Shown here in pieces: positions 41,316 to 48,765 of a DNA stretch of 64,000 bases. The notes under the pieces are model-generated. The model was not told where the DNA came from. It ran no database searches and saw nothing but the letters and a program-made list of their open reading frames with translations. Position numbers and translations under genes: made by a program. The DNA comes from Salinibius halmophilus (GTDB lineage: Bacteria > Pseudomonadota > Gammaproteobacteria > Pseudomonadales > Natronospirillaceae): the NCBI RefSeq assembly GCF_003577475.1, contig NZ_QPEP01000006.1, forward strand, positions 184,144 through 248,143, read 5' to 3'. Position 1 is the first letter of the stretch; each line of letters begins with the position of its first letter.

Positions 41316-43070
41316 ATGTCTAACGACCTAGTTTACGATCAAGCCCCGTGGGTCGAGCTTTACAGCCCCAAACAACTTGCCTTGCACCAAAGCAGTGGCA
41401 TACCTGGCGAAAAGTGGCACAGCATTCCGCAAATGCTCAGCCAAGCGGCTAGCAAATATAGCGCCAATAAAGCATTTACCACCTGCATGCCCAACGGCAT
41501 GAACGGCAGCCTTACCTATGCACAAACCGAAGAAATGTCGACCCAGTTCGCCCATTATTTGCGCGGCGAGCTTGGCCTGCAAGCCGGTGACCGTGTAGCC
41601 GTGCAAATGCCTAACTGTTTAAGTTTGCCCGTGGCAGTAATGGGCGTGCTAAAAGCTGGCTGCATTTTGACTAGTGTGAATCCACTGTATCGGCGCAGGG
41701 AAATGAAGCACCAGTTTAACGATGCAGGGGTGAAAGCCATTGTTATCTGCGACATGTTTACCGACAAGCTAGAAGATATTCTGGCCGACACCCCAATTCA
41801 GCATGTAGTGGTTACCTCGTTGGCACAGTGGTTTCCACCAGTGGTACGTGGCGTGCTGAAACTGGTACTGAAATACTGGAACAAGGTGATACCTAACCAC
41901 CAGCTTACCCACCATACAATCGACGAAGCCCTCGCACTTGGCAAAGCTCAGCAACAGCAAAACAACTTAAATGTGGAAGACTACTGGCGAGGCCTAACAC
42001 GCGACGACACCGCCCTGCTGCAGTACACCGGTGGCACCACAGGTGTTGCCAAAGGAGCTGTACTTACACATGGCAACCTGCTTGGCAATGTTGAGCAAAT
42101 GGACACTCTAGTACAAGGCCACCTAAATAGCGGCGAAGAAACCGTGTTAACGGCTTTGCCGCTATATCACATCTTTGCCTTTAGCGTGAACCTACTAGAG
42201 TTTTGGCACCAAGGGGCGCACAACGTCTTAGTGCCAAGCCCACGGCCTGTACAAAACTGTCAACGCGCTTTTGATAACTACCCAATCTCGTGGATGACCG
42301 GCGTAAACACGCTCTACAGCGCCTTACTAAACGAAGAGTGGTTTACCATTTTTCCACCTAAACACCTAAAAGTTGCTCTAGCCGGTGGTGCGGCATTGCA
42401 CGCTACCGTGGCCGAGCGCTGGCAAAAGGCAATTGGCTGCACACTTGCCGAAGGTTATGGTCTCACCGAAAGCTCACCCGTGCTGTGTTTTAACCCTCTC
42501 ACCGACACCCGCCCAGACTGCATTGGCATTCCAGCACCGGCTACCCAACTGCGTTTGGTAGATGACGAGGGCAATACAGTGCCACTGGGTGAGCCTGGCG
42601 AGCTGATTGCCAAAGGCGTGCAAATCATGCAGGGCTACTGGCAAAAACCAGAAGAAACCGAAAATGCTTTGCGCGATGGCTGGCTGTACACCGGCGACAT
42701 TGCCATTATGCACCCCGATGGCCGCCTGCGTTTAGTCGACAGGAAAAAAGACCTCATTTTAGTCAGCGGCTTTAACGTGTACCCGAACGAAGTGGAAGAA
42801 GTGATTGCTGGGCTAGATCAGGTGTTGGAATCGGCTGTGGTAGGCGTGCCCGACCCACTCACAGGCGAACAAGTGCAAGCCTATGTTGTGCTGCAAGACG
42901 ACAACCTAGATGTGCCAACTTTGCTGGCGCATTGCAAAAAAGAACTCGCCGCCTACAAGGTGCCCAAAAAAGTAGTGTTTGTGGCAGAGCTGCCCAAAAC
43001 ACCGGTCGGCAAGGTATTGCGCAAAGACGTACGTGCCATGGCGCTAGGCCAACCAGTGCATTCAGATTAA
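41316..43070 (+). CDS. Long-chain-fatty-acid/acyl-CoA ligase (FadD-like)
   Basis: A 584-residue AMP-forming acyl-CoA synthetase. The ATP/AMP-binding P-loop YTGGTTGVAKGA spans residues about 237-248; GYGLTESSP, YTGDIAIMHPDGRLRLVDRKKDLI and the C-terminal catalytic Lys in TPVGKVLRK complete the fold. It converts a carboxylic acid to its CoA thioester. A Na+-symporter-like gene follows 13 bp downstream, so the substrate may be an imported carboxylate, possibly steroid- or fatty-acid-like (inference). It is FadD-like in length; the ligand cannot be read from sequence. Confidence 0.92.
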   Translation: MSNDLVYDQAPWVELYSPKQLALHQSSGIPGEKWHSIPQMLSQAASKYSANKAFTTCMPNGMNGSLTYAQTEEMSTQFAHYLRGELGLQAGDRVAVQMPNCLSLPVAVMGVLKAGCILTSVNPLYRRREMKHQFNDAGVKAIVICDMFTDKLEDILADTPIQHVVVTSLAQWFPPVVRGVLKLVLKYWNKVIPNHQLTHHTIDEALALGKAQQQQNNLNVEDYWRGLTRDDTALLQYTGGTTGVAKGAVLTHGNLLGNVEQMDTLVQGHLNSGEETVLTALPLYHIFAFSVNLLEFWHQGAHNVLVPSPRPVQNCQRAFDNYPISWMTGVNTLYSALLNEEWFTIFPPKHLKVALAGGAALHATVAERWQKAIGCTLAEGYGLTESSPVLCFNPLTDTRPDCIGIPAPATQLRLVDDEGNTVPLGEPGELIAKGVQIMQGYWQKPEETENALRDGWLYTGDIAIMHPDGRLRLVDRKKDLILVSGFNVYPNEVEEVIAGLDQVLESAVVGVPDPLTGEQVQAYVVLQDDNLDVPTLLAHCKKELAAYKVPKKVVFVAELPKTPVGKVLRKDVRAMALGQPVHSD

Positions 43071-43083
43071 TTAGGAGACTGTC

Positions 43084-43986
43084 ATGCTAAGTGCTTTTGA
43101 AGAAACGCTGTTGTCGGTAATGATGGTCATCATAATGTTTGGCATGGGCGCAAGCCTTACCTTTCGCGACTTTCGTATTGCCTTTAAACACCCCAAAGCC
43201 ATTGGCGTAGGTTTTAGCTCGCAATACGTGCTCATGCCGTTTATTGCCTTTGCGCTATCGTGGATACTCAACCTAACCCCTGCGCAAACCGTGGGCATGG
43301 TGCTCATTGGTTGTATGCCTGGTGGCACTACCTCCAATATTTTCGCCTATTTCTCGCGCAGCTTACTTAGCCTAAGCATTATGATGACCATTTGCTCCAC
43401 GATTGCCGCCTTCGTAATGGTGCCTTTGCTCATGCAGCTGTACACCCAAGGCATCGACGATACCCTGCGCATACCACCCGACCAAATTGGCCGCCTGTTA
43501 TTTGCCTTACTCATTCCAACGCTGATCGGCATTTGGCTGCGCCGAAAAAACGCAAATATAGGCGCCGTAGTAGAATTATTAGGCGGTGTATTAGGGGCTC
43601 TGGTTATTATTTTCTTGCTGGCTACCTGGGTGCCACGTAACTGGGAACTGCTGCTTACCACCCACTGGAGCGTTTATGTGGCAGTAATCATGGTGGGCTT
43701 AATTGGCTTTAACTTTGGTTACTTCTTCTCGCGCTTGCTGGGCTTAAATCCACAAAAATCGCGCACCGTGTCACTAGAAACCGGCATTCAAAACGGCCCG
43801 TTAGCAGCCCTGATGGTAAGCCTTAGCTTCACCGGCGAGCTACAACAGCAAATACTGCTAATACCCGTGATGTACTCGCTGTTTATTGTGCTCAACTCAA
43901 CGGCCATTACTATTTTCTACCGCAAGCGCACCTTCGCCGAAGAACTCGCCCGCGACCAAGCCAAAATTCAAAGTGGCGGCTCATAG
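43084..43986 (+). CDS. Bile acid:sodium symporter family (BASS/ASBT-type) transporter
   Basis: A 300-residue inner-membrane protein with about nine or ten spans. Typical elements: MVIIMFGMGASLTFRDF near the N-terminus, IGCMPGGTTSNIFAYFSRSLLSLSIMM at the Na+ site, and ETGIQNGPLAALMVSLSF in the second repeat. The family uses the Na+ gradient to take up organic anions. It is co-transcribed with the acyl-CoA ligase, giving a plausible import-then-activate pair. GGAG precedes ATG 43084. Confidence 0.92.
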   Translation: MLSAFEETLLSVMMVIIMFGMGASLTFRDFRIAFKHPKAIGVGFSSQYVLMPFIAFALSWILNLTPAQTVGMVLIGCMPGGTTSNIFAYFSRSLLSLSIMMTICSTIAAFVMVPLLMQLYTQGIDDTLRIPPDQIGRLLFALLIPTLIGIWLRRKNANIGAVVELLGGVLGALVIIFLLATWVPRNWELLLTTHWSVYVAVIMVGLIGFNFGYFFSRLLGLNPQKSRTVSLETGIQNGPLAALMVSLSFTGELQQQILLIPVMYSLFIVLNSTAITIFYRKRTFAEELARDQAKIQSGGS

Positions 43987-44016
43987 GTTTGCGAATCGTG
44001 CTTGGCGGTAGTACAT

Positions 44017-44054
44017 GTTGCCCGACTGGAAAGGCACCCAGTCGTGCAACCTAC
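44017..44054 (-). repeat. REP-type palindrome, GTAGG head (unit C)
   Basis: The minus strand reads GTAGG-TTGCA-CGACTGG, loop GTGCCTTT, CCAGTCG-GG-CAA-C. The outer TTG pairs with CAA. It has a longer loop and a different stem from A, B and D, but the same head and GG side. Confidence 0.75.
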
Positions 44055-44064
44055 GGGATTAGGC

Positions 44065-44095
44065 GTAGGTTTTTCGAACCCTAGGTTCGGGAAAC
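44065..44095 (+). repeat. REP-type palindrome, GTAGG head (unit D, inverted to C)
   Basis: GTAGG-TTTTT-CGAACC, loop CTA, GGTTCG-GG-AAA-C. The stem equals that of unit A while the outer pairs equal those of unit B (TTT/AAA). With unit C it forms an inverted pair just downstream of the symporter gene. Confidence 0.8.
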
Positions 44096-44105
44096 AATTG
44101 ACCTA

Positions 44106-44396
44106 TCACCCCTCCACCTTAAACACCAAATGCGCCGCCACATTCTTAACCTGAAAACTGCCAAAACCGCTTTCCAAACGCTCCACTAACGCATCATAAG
44201 CAGTATCAGCCCGAAACGATTCAATGGCTTGCTGGTCGTCAAACACCAGGGTTACCAACAACGACTGCGGAAACTTCTGGTAGTTCGCCGAATGCGTGAG
44301 CCATAAAAAGCCATGCACATCTTTCATCAAACCTTCGCAAACATCAGTCAGCAGCACGCGAATTTGGTTATCAATTTCCTTATCGGTTTTGCGCAT
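44106..44396 (-). CDS. Conserved small hypothetical protein
   Basis: A 96-residue soluble protein starting MRKTDKEIDNQIRVLLTDVC and containing GFLWLTHSANYQKFPQSLLV and TLVFDD. I know no established function. The true start is ATG 44396, with GGAGC 5 nt upstream; the longer frame would run through the promoter region. It is divergent from the OmpA-type lipoprotein gene, and a 14-bp palindrome lies between them. Confidence 0.75.
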   Translation of the reverse strand: MRKTDKEIDNQIRVLLTDVCEGLMKDVHGFLWLTHSANYQKFPQSLLVTLVFDDQQAIESFRADTAYDALVERLESGFGSFQVKNVAAHLVFKVEG

Positions 44397-44448
44397 TGGG
44401 GCTCCGGTGGTTGTGAATGGTTGAGTGTGACAGATAGTAGAATCAACT

Positions 44449-44460
44449 TGGACACCCGCC
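44449..44460 (-). repeat. Dispersed GG(C/T)GGGTGTCCA end (single)
   Basis: The minus strand reads GGCGGGTGTCCAAGTT across 44445-44460, one substitution from the copy at 63421 and two from that at 57129. It lies between two divergent genes. Confidence 0.55.
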
Positions 44461-44505
44461 GCTATTGAAGTTATAACGGTGACTGATTTTGTTGCTACGG
44501 GACAT

Positions 44506-44519
44506 TGTGAGGCCTCACA
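44506..44519. promoter_or_regulatory. 14-bp perfect palindrome between divergent genes
   Basis: TGTGAGGCCTCACA is fully self-complementary and lies 110 bp from one start and 42 bp from the other. It is a possible operator; no regulator is assigned. Confidence 0.4.
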
Positions 44520-44560
44520 CCTATTGCTAGGATGCTCGAAAAACGGATTAGGAGCAAAGG

Positions 44561-46057
44561 ATGAAGACAGTTGCGCCAGTTTTATGTGTGCTGCTACTAG
44601 TAGGATGCGAAGCAAGCAAGGGTACAGATAACCAAGCTAGTTCACGCCAGCCAACCACGCCTGTTTCGGAGTCTTTCTACACCGAGAACGAAATAGATAA
44701 CGCTTTTGCTGACTACATGAGCCTAAGCAATACCCAAGGTGTGCTTACAGATACCGTTGGCAATCACTTCATCCTAGTAGGTGGCGAGCAATTAACCGCA
44801 GCGCAGAAGCGAGTCAATGATTACGGTTATTTTGGTAGCTCGCAAGCCTTTGTTGCTCAGTGGTTTGAGCTAGTAGAGGGCAAAGGTGAAATTTCCACAC
44901 GCGTGAACCTAAATAATTACTTTGCAAACCTGGGTTACCATCCAAGTCCTGATCTGGACACCGCTTATCATGGTGACAAGCTGGCCAAAGACGCAATCTT
45001 TACTGATGCTGCAGATGCTATCGATGCCAATGGACGAGCTGTTTATTGGGTTACCTACAACACTTCAGTAGCTGAGTATTCTGGCAATACTGTTATGGGG
45101 TACGGCAATACTCAGTTGTTTAGCTGTGAAGATAGCAGTAGCCAACAAACTGAAGCGAGCGTTGCCAACAATGAATCTGAGGGTGAATGGCAACTCGACC
45201 TCGCTAACTTCCAGACAGCAAGTCAACTGTTTGCGTCAACGTCGAATCAGGTTTTTCTCTGCAAGCCAAAAGATGAAGCAGATGGGCAAAGTATTGTGAT
45301 CGAGTATTTTGCCCACAGTGCAAATACGCCAGCTCAGGTAAGTGCTTCAGGTACTGTACTGCCCACTGAAAGCGCCGAGCACAATTTTGAGTTTAATGGC
45401 ACCAAGTATGATCTAACACAGTCACCAACACTGACCATCGCAGATGCAGACGGACACGATGTAAAACTTCAGCTTGTAGTGAAAGACTCAGCCGGAGACG
45501 TGCTGACAACCTCACAGCACTGCTCGCTTGCAGGTGTTGAAACCAAGATTACGATAGAAGAGACACAAAACGCTGCGGCTTGGCACGCAAAGGTCACAGA
45601 AGCCCACAGCGGAACCTATTCGAACGACTCTTGCCAAACAGAAACGCTTGAACAGGTGGTAACGAAATTCGGTTTAAGTGGCACCATGTATGTTGATTTA
45701 GCTGCACAGGATGATTGGCGCCAGCAGGAGCGAGATTATCTTAGCGAAAACAACACCCTGTATTTCAACGAGAACAATGCCAACATAACCTCAGCTGCTA
45801 GAGCTGTACTGAATGCTCATGTGGGTTATTTACTTGCCTCACCAAGTGCAAAAGTGAGCGTTGTGGGCTACGCCGATAATTCTGAAGAACAAAGCCAGGA
45901 ACTAAGCCTGCAAAGGGCTCAGGCCGTTGCTAGGTTTATGCAGTTGAAAGGTGTTGATGCTAGCCAAATTGAGGCTGCGGAAAGCGACAGCTCAACGCCT
46001 TCGAATACTTCAGTAACTGAAAACCGCCGCGCTGAAATCCGCTACTTATCTTGGTAG
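44561..46057 (+). CDS. Lipoprotein with C-terminal OmpA-like peptidoglycan-binding domain
   Basis: A 498-residue protein with a lipobox (LLVGC, Cys at residue 16), a long acidic secreted region of unknown family (about 30-385) and a C-terminal OmpA domain (about 395-498). The OmpA domain shows LYFNENNANITSAARAVL, VSVVGYADNSEEQSQELSLQRAQAV and the final ENRRAEI; the peptidoglycan-contacting Asp is seen in YADNS and Arg in ENRRAE. It should tether the outer membrane to the wall. The middle part is unrecognised and has several Cys. Confidence 0.82.
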   Translation: MKTVAPVLCVLLLVGCEASKGTDNQASSRQPTTPVSESFYTENEIDNAFADYMSLSNTQGVLTDTVGNHFILVGGEQLTAAQKRVNDYGYFGSSQAFVAQWFELVEGKGEISTRVNLNNYFANLGYHPSPDLDTAYHGDKLAKDAIFTDAADAIDANGRAVYWVTYNTSVAEYSGNTVMGYGNTQLFSCEDSSSQQTEASVANNESEGEWQLDLANFQTASQLFASTSNQVFLCKPKDEADGQSIVIEYFAHSANTPAQVSASGTVLPTESAEHNFEFNGTKYDLTQSPTLTIADADGHDVKLQLVVKDSAGDVLTTSQHCSLAGVETKITIEETQNAAAWHAKVTEAHSGTYSNDSCQTETLEQVVTKFGLSGTMYVDLAAQDDWRQQERDYLSENNTLYFNENNANITSAARAVLNAHVGYLLASPSAKVSVVGYADNSEEQSQELSLQRAQAVARFMQLKGVDASQIEAAESDSSTPSNTSVTENRRAEIRYLSW

Positions 46058-46122
46058 TAAGCGCTTAGTTACCCAGTTTGCTTCCTGTCCCTCCATGGTA
46101 GGTTCGTATATCGTTTCTTTAG

Positions 46123-46158
46123 GTCCGTAAATCATTCGCGCAGCGAATGTTTGCGGAC
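46123..46158 (+). repeat. 36-nt hairpin unit, second copy of the 12665-12700 repeat
   Basis: GTCCG-T-AAA-T-CATTCGC, loop GCA, GCGAATG-TTT-G-CGGAC. It differs from the 12.7-kb copy at four positions that form two base pairs (AAA/TTT for AAG/CTT; CATTCGC/GCGAATG for CATCCGC/GCGGATG). Outside it CATGGT and CGTATAT pair with ATATACG and ACCATG. Confidence 0.75.
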
Positions 46159-46184
46159 ATATACGACCATGACGGTAAGGCCCC

Positions 46185-46280
46185 CGTCACTCCCGAACGT
46201 TCTAGGTCCGTCACCCCCGAACATTCAAGGCCCTCACCTCCGAGCGTTCTAGGCTCGTCACCCCCGAGTGCTTTTATCGG
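46185..46280 (+). repeat. Four degenerate 24-bp tandem repeats
   Basis: Units begin at 46185, 46209, 46233 and 46256, each reading about CGTCAC(T/C)CCCGA(A/G)C(G/A)TTCTAGG. The last unit resembles the opening of the CGTCATTCCCG repeat at 61781. Confidence 0.65.
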
Positions 46281-46328
46281 GAGGCTAGTTCGTTCCTCCC
46301 AACACACGGCTCGTCTATCAAGGTGGTG

Positions 46329-46763
46329 CTAATCCAAAACATTTGGCCAGTTGGCATCGCCTAGTTTAATGTTCTGGCTGACATTTTGTTTCCAACGACT
46401 ATGCACCGAGCGACTGTAGTTTAAGTACAGTTTGTCATCTACGATCGTCCAGGCCGTTGGGTCGACGGAAGCTGTGTAACCTTGCGACACAGCCCAAGCA
46501 CAATAGCCGCCATACTGAGGGGCATACTGCTCGGGGTTTTCCACAAACAATGCTTTATTTTCAACTGAGCTAAAAAGCCAAGTGGTATCCTGCCACTCAT
46601 ACTGAATAGCCTTGTCGCCCTCAACCGCCTTACTCTCGGTAAAAAAGGCAACAGGGTCATAGCCGCGAATTGCATTGCCCCAAGAAGAATAAACAGGAGG
46701 TTTGTCTGCCAACGACACGCTAGCTAGCGCTACCAGCAGCACTGACAAGAATAGTTTCTTCAT
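46329..46763 (-). CDS. Secreted YHS-domain protein
   Basis: A 144-residue protein with a signal peptide (MKKLFLSVLLVALASVSLA). The YHS-like domain: AIRGYDPVAFFTESKAVEGD, WLFSSVENKALFVENPEQYAPQYGGYCAWAVSQGY. The single Cys in GGYCAW is a typical metal-site residue. YHS domains occur in metal-handling proteins, and secreted single-domain ones are poorly characterised. Start ATG 46763 follows a GGGGG ribosome site; nine codons upstream lack support. Confidence 0.85.
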   Translation of the reverse strand: MKKLFLSVLLVALASVSLADKPPVYSSWGNAIRGYDPVAFFTESKAVEGDKAIQYEWQDTTWLFSSVENKALFVENPEQYAPQYGGYCAWAVSQGYTASVDPTAWTIVDDKLYLNYSRSVHSRWKQNVSQNIKLGDANWPNVLD

Positions 46764-47085
46764 AATTGCCCCCAATTGTTCAGACTCCATTAGTAAAGCA
46801 GAGGTCGCCTAGGTTCGAAATGAGGGGAACTACTCATTTGGTGGAGTCTTGCACTAGTTTCTCAGGTAATTAGCAGGAGAGTTTTAACTACGTTAAAAAT
46901 AGTCTAGTTCATTGCGAAAGTGAGTCTAATAACAGTAAGAGAGCTAGATAAAACCAATGTGGACACACAAAAACGTTAGGTAGCCAAAAAGGTAAGCTTG
47001 TCGACTACAGTGACCATTCGTCTCTATCTTATTGGAATGATAACAATTATTATTACGATTCGCACAAATTAAGTTGGAGACTGCC
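46764..47085. promoter_or_regulatory. Divergent region upstream of the siderophore synthesis operon
   Basis: 322 bp without a gene. It carries the Fur-like site at 47038-47052 close to the siderophore operon start and must include the YHS gene promoter. I see no other structure. Confidence 0.5.
47038..47052. promoter_or_regulatory. Fur-box-like site upstream of the siderophore synthetase operon
   Basis: TGATAACAATTATTA fits TGATAAT-N-ATTATCA at 12 of 14 positions. It is 33 bp before the ATG at 47086, the expected position for iron repression. Confidence 0.65.
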
Positions 47086-48765
47086 ATGAAATTTGTTGCG
47101 AATACCGCCGAACGCTTTGGGATTGAAGCGCTTTTAAACTGCTACATACGCGAATTCGCCTTGCCTAATGAGCAAATTCAATTTACCCCAGTTTTAGGTG
47201 GGTTCAGAGTAAACCTACCACCTTTGAGTTTTAGTTTTACCGTTAGTCATCCTGCGCCACTGGGTAACTATCAATACCTGTCGGGCCCTGCATTAAATGG
47301 TGAACTTCTTAACCTAGCGCAGCTTGCTGAACAGCTATTTGCATCGGTACAGACTCAGCACAATGAAGATTACACAGAGTTACTTGAGCAAGTGATCGCA
47401 AGTCAGCAATGCATGGACACCTTGCTACAAAATTCACAGCCGCTAGACATGTTGCCGCAAAAGGATGCTTTTCTGATTAGCGAACAGCAGCTGAAGGTTG
47501 GCCATCGCTTTCACCCAACACCAAAAGCACGTGTTGGCATGAGCGAACAAGATTGGCTGCAATTCAGCCCAGAGTTAGGACAAAAGTTTTGCTGGCATGC
47601 TTTTGCAATTAGCCCTGACCTCTACGATGGCAATGATCAAATTCAGGACTTTATCAAACAGCAATGGATGCCAGAATTAGCCGATGAAGCAAAGCCAGTA
47701 TTGCCCGTTCACCCTTGGCAAGCAGAGTTTTTGCTATCGCAACCAGAAGTTAAAGAGTTATTAGAACAAGGCAAACTCAGCTATCTAGGTGCTTGTGGGA
47801 CGGAGCTTTACGCCACTTCTAGTTTACGCAGCTGTTACGCGCCAGAGTTAGATTACTTCTGCAAGGGTTCGCTACACGTGCGGTTAACTAACTGCTTGCG
47901 TAAAAACGCACGCTATGAGCTTGAAACAGCCAAAATTCTAAGCACTGAACTAAAAGACATAGAGCAGCAGCTAGGGCTATCTGATTTTGAGCTAATCAGC
48001 GAACCAGACTTTCAGTCAGTACTAAGTGATGAAAAAATTCTGTCAGAAGGATTTGCACTGATTCTTCGCGACAATCTATTTAAAAAAGAAAGCCCGCGTA
48101 GCGCTATGGCTGGCGCGTTATTTGCCCCGCAACCAGAGCACAAGCCGCTTGTTCATGGTGAATTGCTGCGCGCATACAATCATCAGGTTAGCGTCAACGA
48201 CATCGAAAACTGGTTTGAACGCTATGCCGAATTGATTATTACGCCAACGTTGAAACTGTACTTCGAGCATGGTGTGGTATTAGAACCACACTTACAAAAC
48301 TGCGTGATCGAGCTTACAGACGGCAAACCAAGCAAATTCCTTTACCGCGATTTGGAAGGTACCAAATTAGTCGCCGAGCTTTGGCCAACATTGCCAAAAA
48401 TGTCTGACGAAGCACAACAAGCTGTCGTGTATAGCCAAGAAAAAGGCTGGAACCGGATCAACTACTGCTTATGGCTGAATCACTTTAGTGAAGCCATTGC
48501 TGCACTAGCCAATGGTAATGGTCAAATAGAAAGCCGCTTATGGGATGTTGTGGCGAACACCCTTGCTCGCTACGCCCAGCAAAACCCAATTGGGCGCGAC
48601 ACCGTCAAACAGCTACTGCGCCAATCAACACTACCGAATAAAGCGAACTTACTGGTGCGCTTTTTACGCCAAGCTGATAAGCAGGCGCAATATATTCAAA
48701 TTAATAACCCAATTGCGCTGGCCTATGCTCGCCAACAAGTACTCACTAAGGTAGCCGTTGCATGA
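47086..48765 (+). CDS. NRPS-independent siderophore synthetase (IucA/IucC family), first
   Basis: A 559-residue soluble synthetase that adenylates a carboxylate such as citrate and joins it to an amine or alcohol. Family motifs: GHRFHPTPKARVGM (residues about 152-165), LPVHPWQ, ATSSLRSC in the ATP loop, EPHLQNCVI and FLYRDLEG. Start ATG 47086 has GGAG 7 nt upstream. The stop overlaps the next gene (ATGA). No decarboxylase, racemase or monooxygenase gene lies beside it, so the building blocks may be ordinary metabolites (inference). Confidence 0.93.
   Translation: MKFVANTAERFGIEALLNCYIREFALPNEQIQFTPVLGGFRVNLPPLSFSFTVSHPAPLGNYQYLSGPALNGELLNLAQLAEQLFASVQTQHNEDYTELLEQVIASQQCMDTLLQNSQPLDMLPQKDAFLISEQQLKVGHRFHPTPKARVGMSEQDWLQFSPELGQKFCWHAFAISPDLYDGNDQIQDFIKQQWMPELADEAKPVLPVHPWQAEFLLSQPEVKELLEQGKLSYLGACGTELYATSSLRSCYAPELDYFCKGSLHVRLTNCLRKNARYELETAKILSTELKDIEQQLGLSDFELISEPDFQSVLSDEKILSEGFALILRDNLFKKESPRSAMAGALFAPQPEHKPLVHGELLRAYNHQVSVNDIENWFERYAELIITPTLKLYFEHGVVLEPHLQNCVIELTDGKPSKFLYRDLEGTKLVAELWPTLPKMSDEAQQAVVYSQEKGWNRINYCLWLNHFSEAIAALANGNGQIESRLWDVVANTLARYAQQNPIGRDTVKQLLRQSTLPNKANLLVRFLRQADKQAQYIQINNPIALAYARQQVLTKVAVA

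Larger units (their letters stand above)
46058..46328. other. Repeat-rich intergenic region
   Basis: 271 bp between convergent genes with no supported gene. A nested hairpin (46098-46173) includes the 36-nt unit shared with 12665-12700. Four degenerate 24-bp tandem copies (46185-46280) follow, ending in TTTTATCGGGAGGCTAG. Confidence 0.6.

Noticed and set aside
46119..46307. 62-codon minus-strand frame
   Set aside because: Repeat-derived, shares its C-terminal residues with the frame at 12600 because the DNA repeat is shared; no ribosome site.
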